Positions 42,956-52,568 of a DNA stretch of 64,000 nt are shown here, in pieces. This DNA comes from Parapedobacter tibetensis. GTDB taxonomy: Bacteria > Bacteroidota > Bacteroidia > Sphingobacteriales > Sphingobacteriaceae. Below the pieces are notes generated by a model. The model saw nothing but the letters and a program-made list of their open reading frames with translations. It did not search any database and was not told the DNA's origin. The first letter of the stretch is position 1. Each line of letters opens with the position of its first letter. The stretch is from assembly GCF_024704835.1 (NCBI RefSeq), contig NZ_JAMXBE010000001.1, positions 434,001 through 498,000 of the forward strand, given 5' to 3'. Made by a program: the position numbers and the translations under genes.

Positions 42956-45337
42956 CTATAATCCAAACCTCTTCCTCACCGTCACCCCATAGGTAACAGG
43001 CCGTCCAAGATGCACCGCACCGAAATCATACGCATAATCGGCATAGCGTTTATCCGCAAGATTCTGCCCCCAGAGGATGAGCTCATAACCTTGTCGACTA
43101 TATCCCACATTGGCGTTAAGCAAGCTATAGCCCCCTTGTTCCAAGGTGTTTTCCACGTCAAAATATTGATGGCCTAAGAATTTACCATAAACCCCCAGTT
43201 GGATGTTTTGCCCACCGGACATTCCCAAGGGGATGGTGTATTGCCCGCCTAAAAAGCCCGTCCATTCCGGGGTGAATACCGGACGGTTGCCTTCCAACTG
43301 CACATTCCCATCTTCGCCAACGGTATTCAAGTCCAGGTAGCGTGCATGAGTAAACGCGGTGTTTCCCCATAAGCTCAAATTGGGCACGATACGTACTGCG
43401 ACCTCCAATTCAACGCCCATGCTTTCCATGCGGCCTGTATTTTGGGTCACGGTAATGGCATCCGGCAACAGCAGTGTGGGCACCTGCGCGTCATTTACTT
43501 TGGTATAAAAGGCTGCGAGGTTGAGCTGGATACGCTGGTCAAGGAACGTATTCTTGGAGCCGATTTCAAAGTTATTGCTGTACTCCGGATCAAACGACCG
43601 CAGGGGTGCCTCTCCGGGATCGGAGGACAGCTGGGAAATGCCTCCCGCGCGGAAACCCCTGGCATAACTTCCGTAAACATGATGCGTTTCATCAAATGCA
43701 TACTTAAGGCTGGCGCTTGGTGTAATCGCATTGAAATCGGCCGATGCCGAAGTATCTGCCTGGGTGACCATGAGCGGCCCACCATCCGGCTGGAATTCGC
43801 CCTTACCTTGCTGCTTTACGTACTCGTAATCATACCTCAGCCCTATCTGCAGCTCCAGCCCATCCACGATGTGATAACCCGCTTGCCCAAACACGGCAAG
43901 GCCTTTGCTCTCCCCGGTATTCGTCAATATACTGGTCGCATTGGGAGGCGCGCCCATGAGAGCGGCATCCGCCCCAAAATGCGTTCCCTGTTTTACCGGG
44001 CTGTCTTGGTGAAATAAATAAGCTCCTGCGGCCCAGTTAAACGGCGATTCCTTAGCGGTCGCGGATGACAGCCTTAGCTCCTGCGTGAAGACCTTCACGT
44101 TGTTCCAGTCTTTGCCGTAGTCATTGATTACGGATATCGCGTCTAAAGGCGAGAAGTCCCCATCGATAGGGTCTTCATAATATCGGTAATTGGATTGGAA
44201 GGTTGTTTGTGAGCTAAAATTAAGCGCATCGCCAAAGTGGTTGATGGAGAGTGATGCATTACGCGATTCGTCCTTCATTTTAGTCTTGGCATTCTGGTTC
44301 AAGTGGAATGGTGTTTCAAAAGCATTGTCCATTCCCATGACCAATGGGAATGCGCCTTGATTACGGTTGGAAACGTGTTTGAAGTTCAATGTCATGGCCC
44401 ACTTGGGATTAAGCAGGTATTTTAGGTAGTAGTTGCCAAACACGTTGTGCTGCTGGTCGTAATGCGTGTCGTCAAAATCGTTGGTATAGAATCCATCCAG
44501 CTTGTTGAACACACCCGAGGCACCAAAAAACAGCTTATCCGCAACGATGGGTGCACGAACGCCCAACACGTATCGCTGTTGACCATGGTTTCCTAAATTC
44601 GCCTCTGCGACTCCATTAACGTTGTTCGTCGGCTGTTTGGTGATGATGTTAATCACACCCGCCATGGCATTGCGCCCATACAATGTGCCCTGCGGACCGC
44701 GCAGCACCTCTATCCGTTCCACATCCTGCAAATATGGGATGTAAGTGTCCAATCCGAATTGGTTTACCCCATCCAGGTAGGTAGCCACCGCTTGGTTGTA
44801 GGAGGTGGTGGCTATCCCACGTATGGAAGTCACGTTCCGGTTGTCGCCGGGGTTGGCAATATTCACGTTGGGCACCAAAGCTGTTATGTCCATGACGTTC
44901 CAGATGTATTGATCTTCGACCTGCTTGGCATTTACAACGGATAGGCTAGCGGGAATATCTTGCGGATCGCTTTCCATTTTGTGGGCCGTAACAATGGCCT
45001 CATCCAATCGGTTGCTGATGCCCGATAGCTGAATATCAAGGGAGATATCCTGGTTCAGTACGACTGTCCGGTTTTCAGTGGCATACCCGAGGGCGCTTAT
45101 CCGGATTATATGCGAACCATATGGGACACGCTCAACTAAAAAATTACCCTCCTCATCGGTTGACGTAGCCAGGTTGGAATTTAACAATTGTATACTGGCA
45201 CCAGAAATGCCTACACCCCCTTGATTGGCGACCTTCCCTTTAATGGCCGCATATTGTGCCATGGTTGTGGACGAACAGATTAAGAGCATGAGAAACAACA
45301 AATAACGAAAGGTAATCTTCGGGCAAATGAGATGCAT
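42956..45337 (-). CDS. TonB-dependent receptor (non-SusC type) with carboxypeptidase-regulatory N-terminus
   Basis: A 793-residue outer-membrane receptor: signal peptide ending TTMAQ (about residue 28), a CarboxypepD_reg-like domain (30-110, IKGKVANQGGVGISGASIQLLNS), plug (about 120-235, DIPASLSVVNAKQVEDQYIWNVMDITALVPNV; VERIEVLRGPQGTLYGRNAMAGVINIITKQP) and a 22-strand type barrel ending VTYGVTVRKRFGL. It is shorter than SusC proteins and has no SusD partner, resembling receptors used for small sugars or secondary metabolites. First gene of the five-gene minus-strand operon ending at the ThuA/PVC lipoprotein. The MFS gene starts 169 bp downstream. Confidence 0.92.
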   Translation of the reverse strand: MHLICPKITFRYLLFLMLLICSSTTMAQYAAIKGKVANQGGVGISGASIQLLNSNLATSTDEEGNFLVERVPYGSHIIRISALGYATENRTVVLNQDISLDIQLSGISNRLDEAIVTAHKMESDPQDIPASLSVVNAKQVEDQYIWNVMDITALVPNVNIANPGDNRNVTSIRGIATTSYNQAVATYLDGVNQFGLDTYIPYLQDVERIEVLRGPQGTLYGRNAMAGVINIITKQPTNNVNGVAEANLGNHGQQRYVLGVRAPIVADKLFFGASGVFNKLDGFYTNDFDDTHYDQQHNVFGNYYLKYLLNPKWAMTLNFKHVSNRNQGAFPLVMGMDNAFETPFHLNQNAKTKMKDESRNASLSINHFGDALNFSSQTTFQSNYRYYEDPIDGDFSPLDAISVINDYGKDWNNVKVFTQELRLSSATAKESPFNWAAGAYLFHQDSPVKQGTHFGADAALMGAPPNATSILTNTGESKGLAVFGQAGYHIVDGLELQIGLRYDYEYVKQQGKGEFQPDGGPLMVTQADTSASADFNAITPSASLKYAFDETHHVYGSYARGFRAGGISQLSSDPGEAPLRSFDPEYSNNFEIGSKNTFLDQRIQLNLAAFYTKVNDAQVPTLLLPDAITVTQNTGRMESMGVELEVAVRIVPNLSLWGNTAFTHARYLDLNTVGEDGNVQLEGNRPVFTPEWTGFLGGQYTIPLGMSGGQNIQLGVYGKFLGHQYFDVENTLEQGGYSLLNANVGYSRQGYELILWGQNLADKRYADYAYDFGAVHLGRPVTYGVTVRKRFGL

Positions 45338-45439
45338 GGATATGGTTATTGAACGTGAATGAGTGAACGCTAGTTAATTTAATCAATGTAATCACTATGA
45401 TAATGGGGCCGAATTTACTACAAAAAAAGCTTGAAACCA

Positions 45440-45474
45440 ACAAGGCCATACTGTGGATTTCAATATGGCCTTGT
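45440..45474 (-). terminator. Terminator downstream of the SusC-SusD pair
   Basis: ACAAGGCCATA and TATGGCCTTGT form a perfect 11-bp stem with a 13-nt loop, 24 bp beyond the SusD stop. On the minus strand TGGTTTCAAGC and then seven T follow; on the plus strand CA and seven T follow immediately. It separates the SusCD pair from the TonB receptor operon. Confidence 0.8.
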
Positions 45475-45497
45475 CATTTTTTTGAGACATGCTGTAC

Positions 45498-47102
45498 TCA
45501 ATAACCCGCATTCTGCGTCAAGTTGGGATTTTTGGTCAGCTCCGCAAAAGGAATGGGAAAAAGTGTGCGTGTTTGCGCTTGCGCATGTGGTCGGTGATTA
45601 AACCATGTTTTGGTTTGGAATACCCCGAATCGGATCAGGTCCTGCCGGCGGCGGGCCTCTGCGGCAAACTCCCAGCCCAATTCATCCAGAAACCTGCCGT
45701 ATTGGATGTCCGCACCACCATTCATGCCATCCACCGAGCCATCTTTATTCTGCCAACCGTAATTATAGCTGCTACCTAGTAAAAGCTGTGGGCCGGTGAC
45801 TGTCGCTTTCGCCGGGTTATCTTTGAATGCCCGTTGCCGAACTTCGGTGACCAATGTAGCCGCAGCAATGGCGTTGCCTGTGCGTAGCAGTGCCTCGGCC
45901 TTCATCATCAATACATCGGCATACCGAAACATCGGATAATCATTATCCAGGTTATTCGTTGCGCCTCGTTTGATTTCGTATTTGCCTATTCGATACCCTG
46001 CATTGCTCGGGGCGACAGTACCGTCGCCACCGATCCCCGGCACCGGTTTTACATAATTGATCACTTCATTGCCTGTTGTTGCGTGGTACTGCGGACCTTG
46101 TATCCACGTATCATAAAGCCTCATATCATCCGGGTCATAGGTATCGATAAATTGCGGGACGGCACAATTTCCGCCCCAAGGGCCCGCAGACATACTATAT
46201 ACCAGCCTGCTTAGCGGATCAAGGGTTTTCATATGGATTTGGCTACCTGTACCATAAATCTCGTCATACGGCACAGCAAACATGATTTCACCAGAATTTT
46301 CATTGGTGTATGTGAATACGTCTGAATAATTCATATCCAATGAGTATGCGTCGCTATCGATGATGTCATTGGCTTCTTGGATGACCTTTTCCCATTGTGG
46401 TGAGCCGGTATATACCGCTGCATTCAGATAGATCTTGGTCAACAAGGCCTTCGCTGCCCAGCGGTTCATCCGCCCGTACATCGGCCCGACATCTTCTGAC
46501 AATAGCGGCAACGCTTCTGTCAATTCCATAACGATAAAATCATATACCTCCTGCCGTGTACTTTGCTCGGGTAACGACGCATCTCGATAATCCGTTACAA
46601 TGGGAACATTACCGTGATTGTCCAACAGCAGGTAGTAGGCCAATGCACGTGCAGCCCTCAATTCGGCGATGGCATTCCTTCCCACTTCCTCCGGCAGCGG
46701 CAATGCACCATCTTCGATTTGCATGATCACGCGGTTTGCCCGGCTGATTGCTGAATACGCCTGGTTCCAGGTATTGGTGGGCTGCCACTGCTCGGATGTC
46801 CAATTGTGCTGGTGCATCCGACGGAAAGTTCCCCCATCATCCCATCCATTTGGCCGCACCGGCGTAATGATGATGTCGGCAGATTCTTCCTGCAGGTCGA
46901 AATACCCTTGCCAGCCAAACATCAGTGTTCTGAATGGCGCATATACGGGAGCCAAAATAAAAGGCAAGTCCCGTTCCGTGGGGTTAAAATTCTTTTCCAG
47001 TATTTCTGAATAAACTTCTTCATCCAAGTTTGTACACGAACTGATACCAGCTCCAAAGGCAATCGTCGATGCCAAAGTAAAAGCAATTATTTTAGTCTTC
47101 AT
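45498..47102 (-). CDS. SusD/RagB-family substrate-binding lipoprotein
   Basis: A 534-residue surface lipoprotein (lipobox ISSC, Cys23). The mature N-terminus TNLDEEVYSEILEKNFNPTERDLPFILAPVYAPFRTLMFGWQGYFDLQEESADIIITPVRPNGWDDGG and the helix AIAELRAARALAYYLLLDNHGNVPIVTDY, then RYADVLMMKAEALLRTGNAIAAATLVTEVRQRAF and ELGWEFAAEARRRQDLIRFG, are the standard SusD landmarks. It partners the SusC encoded 30 bp upstream and binds the glycan on the cell surface. The ligand is unknown; co-regulation with a beta-L-arabinofuranosidase gene is suggested by promoter similarity. Confidence 0.95.
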   Translation of the reverse strand: MKTKIIAFTLASTIAFGAGISSCTNLDEEVYSEILEKNFNPTERDLPFILAPVYAPFRTLMFGWQGYFDLQEESADIIITPVRPNGWDDGGTFRRMHQHNWTSEQWQPTNTWNQAYSAISRANRVIMQIEDGALPLPEEVGRNAIAELRAARALAYYLLLDNHGNVPIVTDYRDASLPEQSTRQEVYDFIVMELTEALPLLSEDVGPMYGRMNRWAAKALLTKIYLNAAVYTGSPQWEKVIQEANDIIDSDAYSLDMNYSDVFTYTNENSGEIMFAVPYDEIYGTGSQIHMKTLDPLSRLVYSMSAGPWGGNCAVPQFIDTYDPDDMRLYDTWIQGPQYHATTGNEVINYVKPVPGIGGDGTVAPSNAGYRIGKYEIKRGATNNLDNDYPMFRYADVLMMKAEALLRTGNAIAAATLVTEVRQRAFKDNPAKATVTGPQLLLGSSYNYGWQNKDGSVDGMNGGADIQYGRFLDELGWEFAAEARRRQDLIRFGVFQTKTWFNHRPHAQAQTRTLFPIPFAELTKNPNLTQNAGY

Positions 47103-47132
47103 GAGTAATTCTTTTTAACGTTCAACCATGGG

Positions 47133-50093
47133 TTAGAAAACGAGATTCAATCCTACTGTATATGTACGGGTATTGGGGTACTTGTCACGATGGTCAATGC
47201 CCGGTGAAAACGTGAAGTTCTGGTTGCCGATTGTCCCCATATTTACGGCTTCGGGATCAATCCCTTTATATCCCGTAAACGTATATAAGTTAAGTCCCGA
47301 AACATAAACCCTGAGGTTACTGACTCCTTTAATCATATTGGGTCTGAAGGTATAGCCCAATGTCACATTATCGATTTTCAGGTAATCGGCATCTTCAATG
47401 TAGTGTGAAACATAGACCAGGTCATTGTCCAGCTGTTTGCCATATACTGGATCATACGCCGTTTTCAGGACATTATACGCCTTATTTACAGGGTTTTCAT
47501 AGTACAGTCGCTGCATGTTAAGCACCTGATGGCCAAAAGCCCCCCGGAAGTTCACTGCAAAATCAAACCGTTGAATATTGATGGAGTTATTCCAGCCCAA
47601 GTTATACTTCGGGATACCATTACCATAATATTGGCGGTCTTCCGGGGTGGCATCGCCGATCGGAATGGTTTCCCCATCTTTGTTTTCCACCAACCATTTG
47701 CCATTGTCATCTACGCCCACGCTCTTCAACACAAAAAACTGCCCGATAGGTCCGCCAACCCGAACACGGTGTGTGCTCACCTGTATCGGCTCGCCGGTAT
47801 GCCCCCAGTCAAAGAATTCCTGCGTCACGTTAAACTGGTCATTAGATAAATTCACCAACTCATTTTTATTGGTGGAAAAGGTCACATTCGTATTCCACTT
47901 TATGGTTTCCGTATCCACGGCTTTTACATTCACCAACGCTTCAAATCCCGAGTTTTTCATGGTTCCAGCGTTCAACATCATGCTACTGTATAAGTAGGGT
48001 GGTGTTGGCACGCCAAAGCTATACAGCAGATCTTTCACTGTGCGCGTATAGTAGTCAAGGGCACCTGTCAAGCGGTCGTTAAAGAATCCAAAATCCAACC
48101 CCACATTCCACTCCTCCTTTTTCTCCCAGCGCAGATCGGGATTGAAATTGCGTGCCGGCACAAAGCCCGGTACCCATTCGCCATTGATGAACGCACCTTG
48201 TGTGATATCGAAATTATAACTGGTTTGTGACTGGTAAGAGCTGGATGCGATGGTACCCGTCACCCCAAATCCCGCGCGCAGTTTAAAGTTAGATACAAAT
48301 TCCACTGGTTGCATAAACTCTTCATTGGCCAAGTTCCAACCCACCGAAAACGCTGGGAAGGTACCCCACTGGTAGTTTTCTCCAAAGGTGGATGAACCCT
48401 CCCGTCGTACGCTAGCCATTGCCATGTAGCGATTTTTCCATACGTAGTTAACCCTTCCAAAAAAACCAGCCAATTGCCATTTATTCTTGTCGCTTTCCAT
48501 CGTGGCCAGCCCCTCTCTCAGTCCCATACCCGTTTGCAACCGGTTATAGGTATAATCGTCATTGGGGAAATTGAAATTATATACGCTAAACGATTCCCCA
48601 ACGTTATGCTGCCAGCTGTATCCACCCAAAAGCGTCAGGTGATGGTCACCAAAATTCTTATTGTAATTGGCCGTGAGCTCCAGCAGGTTTTCTTCGTTTG
48701 AAGCGGTAGCGCGATTGGCTGTTCCGTTCAAGCTATTCTTCGTTGTATTCACGTGTTGAAAACTCGTGGCATCACCCGTAAGGTTGTTGCTCAACACACG
48801 CGACAGCAACATCTTCAAACTCAAATCGCCGATGGGTCGATAATCCAACGATCCGCTGAAACGGGTTTCACGGAATATCCGATCGTCTATCGTTTCATGA
48901 ATGATGCCCAATGGATTATCATACATATAGGCATTGCCTTCTTTCCAAGTCCCATCTGGATTCTTGATGGGTTCTGTCGGATTACGGATCATTGCCTGAC
49001 GCCAAGCCCAGCCACCAGCGCCCCCTTGTTTCGATGTCAAACTTTGGTTGATTACCTGCAAGTTAGTTCTAAGCTTACCATCAAACATATCGTGGTTGAG
49101 ATCAGCCCTGAAATTTAGCCGCTCTTGGCCCGATTTCAGGAAAATACCTTCCCAATTCCGGTAATTCAGCGAGCCCGTGAAATTAGTGCGCGAACTTCCG
49201 CCAAAAAACGTCAAATTATGGTTATGGCTTATGGGGTTTTGCAACACCTCATCGATCCAGTTTGTATTACCACTGGAATCTCCATAAGCATATCCCTCCG
49301 CAATCAACCGCCGATAGTCATTGGCATCCATCATCTCAGGCTTCCTGAAAATGGTCTGCACATTCGCATAGTTATTGTATTCGATGGAGGTACGGGGTTC
49401 GGCACTACGGTTTTTTCGGGTAGTAATCAGTACCACCCCTCCCGTTGCCCGTGTGCCGTAGATAGCCGCAGCGGAACCATCTTTGAGCACATCGACGGAT
49501 TCGATGTCCTCTGGAGCAACCGTAGCGATATTACCCGGAATACCGTCGATAAGCACCAGTGGGTTCTGGGAGCCATTGATTGAATTGAGGCCTCTCAGGT
49601 TAATCTGTGTGGTAGCGTTCGGGTCGCCATTCGGTGTGGTTATCCGAAGGCCGGCTACTTTACCTTGTATCAACTGAGCCGCATCGCGCACCGTACCTTT
49701 GGTAAAATCCTCGGCATTTACCCGAGCGATGGCGCTCGTCACCTCACCCTTTCGTTGCGTACCATACCCTACCACCACCACTTCTTCCAAGGTTTCCTCA
49801 CTCGGCATCAACCGGATGGTCAGTGTGGTTTGGTCAGTGAGATTAAACGTTTGTGATACAAATCCTAATGCGGTTGCTTCGAGGACGGCGGGCGACGCGT
49901 ATTGAATGGTAAAATCGCCCGACTCATTGGTGGACGTAATGCTTTGTGTATCCTTTATAGCAATGGATACCCCAGCCAACGGAATACCTGTTTCATCCAA
50001 TACTTTCCCCCGTAGGGTTATGCTTTGCTGGGCCATGCCCTCATAGCAGCATAGCATGCATAACATGAAATAATAGATTGGTAACTTTTTCAT
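47133..50093 (-). CDS. SusC/RagA TonB-dependent glycan receptor
   Basis: A 986-residue outer-membrane receptor. ATG 50093 (MKKLPIYYFMLCMLCCYEGMAQQ) is chosen because it begins the signal peptide; the ORF extends to 50153 with no sensible N-terminus. Domains: CarboxypepD_reg-like (about 25-105, LRGKVLDETGIPLAGVSIAIKDT), TonB-box region EEVVVVGYGTQRKGEVTSAI, plug (about 115-235, VDVLKDGSAAAIYGTRATGGVVLITTRKN) and C-terminal barrel ending TYTVGLNLVF. No STN domain, so it is not FecR-coupled. Its promoter carries the element shared with the GH127-type gene, 144 nt upstream of this ATG. Confidence 0.95.
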   Translation of the reverse strand: MKKLPIYYFMLCMLCCYEGMAQQSITLRGKVLDETGIPLAGVSIAIKDTQSITSTNESGDFTIQYASPAVLEATALGFVSQTFNLTDQTTLTIRLMPSEETLEEVVVVGYGTQRKGEVTSAIARVNAEDFTKGTVRDAAQLIQGKVAGLRITTPNGDPNATTQINLRGLNSINGSQNPLVLIDGIPGNIATVAPEDIESVDVLKDGSAAAIYGTRATGGVVLITTRKNRSAEPRTSIEYNNYANVQTIFRKPEMMDANDYRRLIAEGYAYGDSSGNTNWIDEVLQNPISHNHNLTFFGGSSRTNFTGSLNYRNWEGIFLKSGQERLNFRADLNHDMFDGKLRTNLQVINQSLTSKQGGAGGWAWRQAMIRNPTEPIKNPDGTWKEGNAYMYDNPLGIIHETIDDRIFRETRFSGSLDYRPIGDLSLKMLLSRVLSNNLTGDATSFQHVNTTKNSLNGTANRATASNEENLLELTANYNKNFGDHHLTLLGGYSWQHNVGESFSVYNFNFPNDDYTYNRLQTGMGLREGLATMESDKNKWQLAGFFGRVNYVWKNRYMAMASVRREGSSTFGENYQWGTFPAFSVGWNLANEEFMQPVEFVSNFKLRAGFGVTGTIASSSYQSQTSYNFDITQGAFINGEWVPGFVPARNFNPDLRWEKKEEWNVGLDFGFFNDRLTGALDYYTRTVKDLLYSFGVPTPPYLYSSMMLNAGTMKNSGFEALVNVKAVDTETIKWNTNVTFSTNKNELVNLSNDQFNVTQEFFDWGHTGEPIQVSTHRVRVGGPIGQFFVLKSVGVDDNGKWLVENKDGETIPIGDATPEDRQYYGNGIPKYNLGWNNSINIQRFDFAVNFRGAFGHQVLNMQRLYYENPVNKAYNVLKTAYDPVYGKQLDNDLVYVSHYIEDADYLKIDNVTLGYTFRPNMIKGVSNLRVYVSGLNLYTFTGYKGIDPEAVNMGTIGNQNFTFSPGIDHRDKYPNTRTYTVGLNLVF

Positions 50094-50209
50094 ATCTATC
50101 AGATTTGATTTAAAATTAAATGAAGCCAAAGCATCGCTGCTCACCACCCTCAATATGCTATTGACTAGCTATAATTGGTTCTTTAATTGTCTTTATGACA
50201 ACATATATG

Positions 50210-50258
50210 CAAATTTAGGCAGGCTCACGGAACCAGACTAACCACATATTGGCGGATG
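50210..50258 (-). promoter_or_regulatory. SusC promoter with shared 22-bp activator element
   Basis: Minus strand: CATCCGCCAATAT-GT-GGTTAGT (50258-50237), then 19 nt, then TAAATTTG (50217-50210), a TAnnTTTG -7 box. The same element with the same 19-nt spacing precedes the GH127-type gene at 62086-62038. Upstream, both copies also share a TGTTAA word. The element covers the place of a -33 box, as expected for an activator-dependent promoter. Confidence 0.7.
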
Positions 50259-50502
50259 TAAACCATAAATTAACATGGGTGGTTTTGCTGATGTAGGAAA
50301 GGTAAGCTGTGGTATGAATGGGGGTGCACGGTTTTCTGTTTTCTCGCGAAGGCGCAAAGTCGCCAAGCTTGCCTTTTTGACACAAGAGGGATTGGCTGGC
50401 GATCAAACACTGCTCCAATACGGACAATATACCTATACCACACTAATTGAAACGTGGCTAATACGTGGATAAAGGGTGGATAAACCGTGGCCTATCCCTA
50501 TC
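50259..50502. other. Non-coding stretch upstream of the SusC promoter
   Basis: No gene is seen. Around 50340-50375 the sequence TTTTCTCGCGAAGGCGCAAAGTCGCCAAGC contains repeated GCGAAGGCGCAAAG-like words common in intergenic repeats. The region separates the HlyD-like remnant from the SusC promoter. Confidence 0.4.
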
Positions 50503-50658
50503 TTAATACCCACTCAACACCAACCGGATATTCCTCATTAACCGTTGCAGCAACGAGGCGTCTCCCGTAATGATCTCAGCGGTTCCCAGCATCCCTACGG
50601 TCAGTTGGATGTATTTAGTCGAAAGATGCTTTTTGTAATATGCTTTCTCTATTCTATG
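50503..50658 (-). pseudogene. 3' remnant of an HlyD-family membrane fusion protein gene
   Basis: Reading minus from 50640 gives YYKKHLSTKYIQLTVGMLG and onward GMLGTAEIITGDASLLQRL, then MRNIRLVLSGY and a TAA at 50503-50505. This is the C-terminal strand and helix of HlyD/bacteriocin-secretion membrane fusion proteins (pattern GMxGTAEIITxxxxLLxRL). The frame is closed upstream by TAA at 50659-50661 and has no start, and the remnant overlaps the stop of the DUF6055/DUF4859 gene. It is therefore a leftover 3' end whose body was lost, probably when the present locus arrived. Confidence 0.8.
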
Positions 50659-52526
50659 TTAACATTGAATACAAACGTAGCCTGAACCGTGCTACCCGAT
50701 TCGTATTCATAGACCAATGCCTGCTTGATTATGTAAGTTGTTCCGGCTGTTGTTTGACCGGGGTATTGCCCGATGGAGAACATAAAATTAGATTCATTGT
50801 ATTCCGAGAAAACCCTTGCCTCGCTTCCCCAATTGACGACGTCGCCATTGGCATCAAACCAATGGCCATAACCATTGGCGGTGGCGGTGGCATTGAGGGC
50901 CCCATTGCTTTCCACGGCATAAAACTGGATACTGCTGCCCAACAGCTCCGCTATTTGGCTGGGCTGGAGCACAAAGGCCGTTGCTAATTGGCTCTGGCTG
51001 ACACTCACTGACGCACCGGTATAATTCGCCGCATCAAACGGGAAACTAACGTCATACGTAAACGTGACATCCTGCGGCTCATCGTCCTCATCAAAGGAAA
51101 GGTAGCCCACCACGTTCGTATTAGTCACCTTGATTTTGTATGGCCATTGCTCATCGTTGGTTTCATCATCGTCCCAAGGGTGCGGTGCATAGGTGGTGGG
51201 GGCACCGGTGACGATAAACCACAGCTTGCTGCAATTTTGCGGCACGGTGAATGGTACGTTATTATTGGTGCCACTCATCATATTGCCATACACGCGGGTG
51301 CCATTTTCCAGCAATGCGATATAACCATGGCGCCACCCCGCCCTACTGGGATTGCTTATCGGGTTAAAACCTGCTTCATTGACCAATCCGGTAAAGGCAA
51401 TGGAGACTTCCGTTCCTGCTGCGGGTACTTCCAGTGGGATGACATTATACCCCGTGGTTCCAGGGCAACGGTCGTACGTCACCCGCAAGCTCCCGTCCGT
51501 AAGCGCATCGAATTTATAGGTATGCACACCAATGTAGTTTTGTCCAATGCTCCGGATGGCGTCCAAATCCCACGTCGCCAATTTGCTGGCGGCATCATAG
51601 ATTTCGTCATTCAATTGTGCATTGGAAATACCCGTGATGCGCATGTAAGCCTGCATCGGGTCTTCGGGTTGCTGGGCTTCCCGCCAAATCCTTCCCACGA
51701 TATCGATGCCATGCTTATCCGCCCAGTAATGGTGGATGAAATAATTGGCATAGCGGTACCACTCGTGGATTTGATGCCGATGGCAGTTTTGGGTATAGAC
51801 CGAGAAATGGTGGGACGCAAAATTTTCCTGGGGATAGCTTTGGTAAGCCTGCCACTGGGCGGTCTGTTCCCAAAACCCATTACCCCCGTTGCCGCCGAAT
51901 CCGTAACGGAAGCCATGGGCACTACCCAAGTCGCAACGTACCTGATACTGGAAACTGTGCCCGATCTCGTGGGCAATGGTAGCGCCTACTGGCTGGGCGG
52001 TATTCGGACTGATCCACAGGGCCCCGATAACATCGTCATATCCCGCACCGAACGCCATCCATTCCGTGGTGTAATGCAAGAAAATCATCATTTTATACTG
52101 GTCGAGCTTTGACTGTCCCACACCCCTTTCGGCAAACTTGAGCGTGTCCACATTCAGGGCATAGAACCCTTCGGCCTTTTCGAGTAAATCATCGATATCC
52201 ACGCGATAGGCCGAAGGCACACCTTCCGTATTGGGATCATGGTTGCCATAACCCGCGCCCCAAAACACGATGAAATGGTCGGATTGTCGGCTCCGGTGAT
52301 AGCTCCATATACTGGTGCTGTCGTCAAAGTCCATGTTTTGGAATTCCTGTGGGATGTAGATGGCCAGGGTGTCTTCCAATGTTTCTTCCAGAGGGGTCTT
52401 GGGGCCCATATTCGTTTCCTTACAGGACATAAAGAACAGTAAAGAAGCCATGGCAGTTATGACTGTAAATAAAAATAAATTTAATATGCCGGCAGCATAT
52501 GACTTGTTGTAGCGTATTGTTTCCAT
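50649..52526 (-). CDS. Lipoprotein with DUF6055-like HExxH domain and C-terminal DUF4859
   Basis: A 625-residue lipoprotein. ATG 52526 is preferred to GTG 52547; the lipobox is FFMSC (Cys35). The N-terminal half (about 60-390) contains HFIVFWGAGYGNHDP and the gluzincin-like motif IAHEIGHSFQYQ (His186, Glu187, His190), followed by WEQTAQWQAYQSYP and YANYFIHHYWADKHG, matching my memory of DUF6055, a zinc-peptidase-like family. The last 135 residues are a DUF4859 domain (FTYDVSFPFDAANYTGASVS to the end), about 70 percent identical to the one in the FAS1 gene two genes upstream. It is probably surface-exposed; glycoprotein-directed proteolysis or glycan binding is plausible. Confidence 0.75.
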   Translation of the reverse strand: METIRYNKSYAAGILNLFLFTVITAMASLLFFMSCKETNMGPKTPLEETLEDTLAIYIPQEFQNMDFDDSTSIWSYHRSRQSDHFIVFWGAGYGNHDPNTEGVPSAYRVDIDDLLEKAEGFYALNVDTLKFAERGVGQSKLDQYKMMIFLHYTTEWMAFGAGYDDVIGALWISPNTAQPVGATIAHEIGHSFQYQVRCDLGSAHGFRYGFGGNGGNGFWEQTAQWQAYQSYPQENFASHHFSVYTQNCHRHQIHEWYRYANYFIHHYWADKHGIDIVGRIWREAQQPEDPMQAYMRITGISNAQLNDEIYDAASKLATWDLDAIRSIGQNYIGVHTYKFDALTDGSLRVTYDRCPGTTGYNVIPLEVPAAGTEVSIAFTGLVNEAGFNPISNPSRAGWRHGYIALLENGTRVYGNMMSGTNNNVPFTVPQNCSKLWFIVTGAPTTYAPHPWDDDETNDEQWPYKIKVTNTNVVGYLSFDEDDEPQDVTFTYDVSFPFDAANYTGASVSVSQSQLATAFVLQPSQIAELLGSSIQFYAVESNGALNATATANGYGHWFDANGDVVNWGSEARVFSEYNESNFMFSIGQYPGQTTAGTTYIIKQALVYEYESGSTVQATFVFNVNIE

Positions 52527-52568
52527 GGTGGATATATTTGTTTTCACATTATAGCAGCATATATTCTT

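Noticed and set aside
51147-52112. 321-codon plus-strand ORF opposite the DUF6055-like gene
   Set aside because: Antisense shadow; the minus-strand frame carries the lipobox, HExxH motif and DUF4859 domain.
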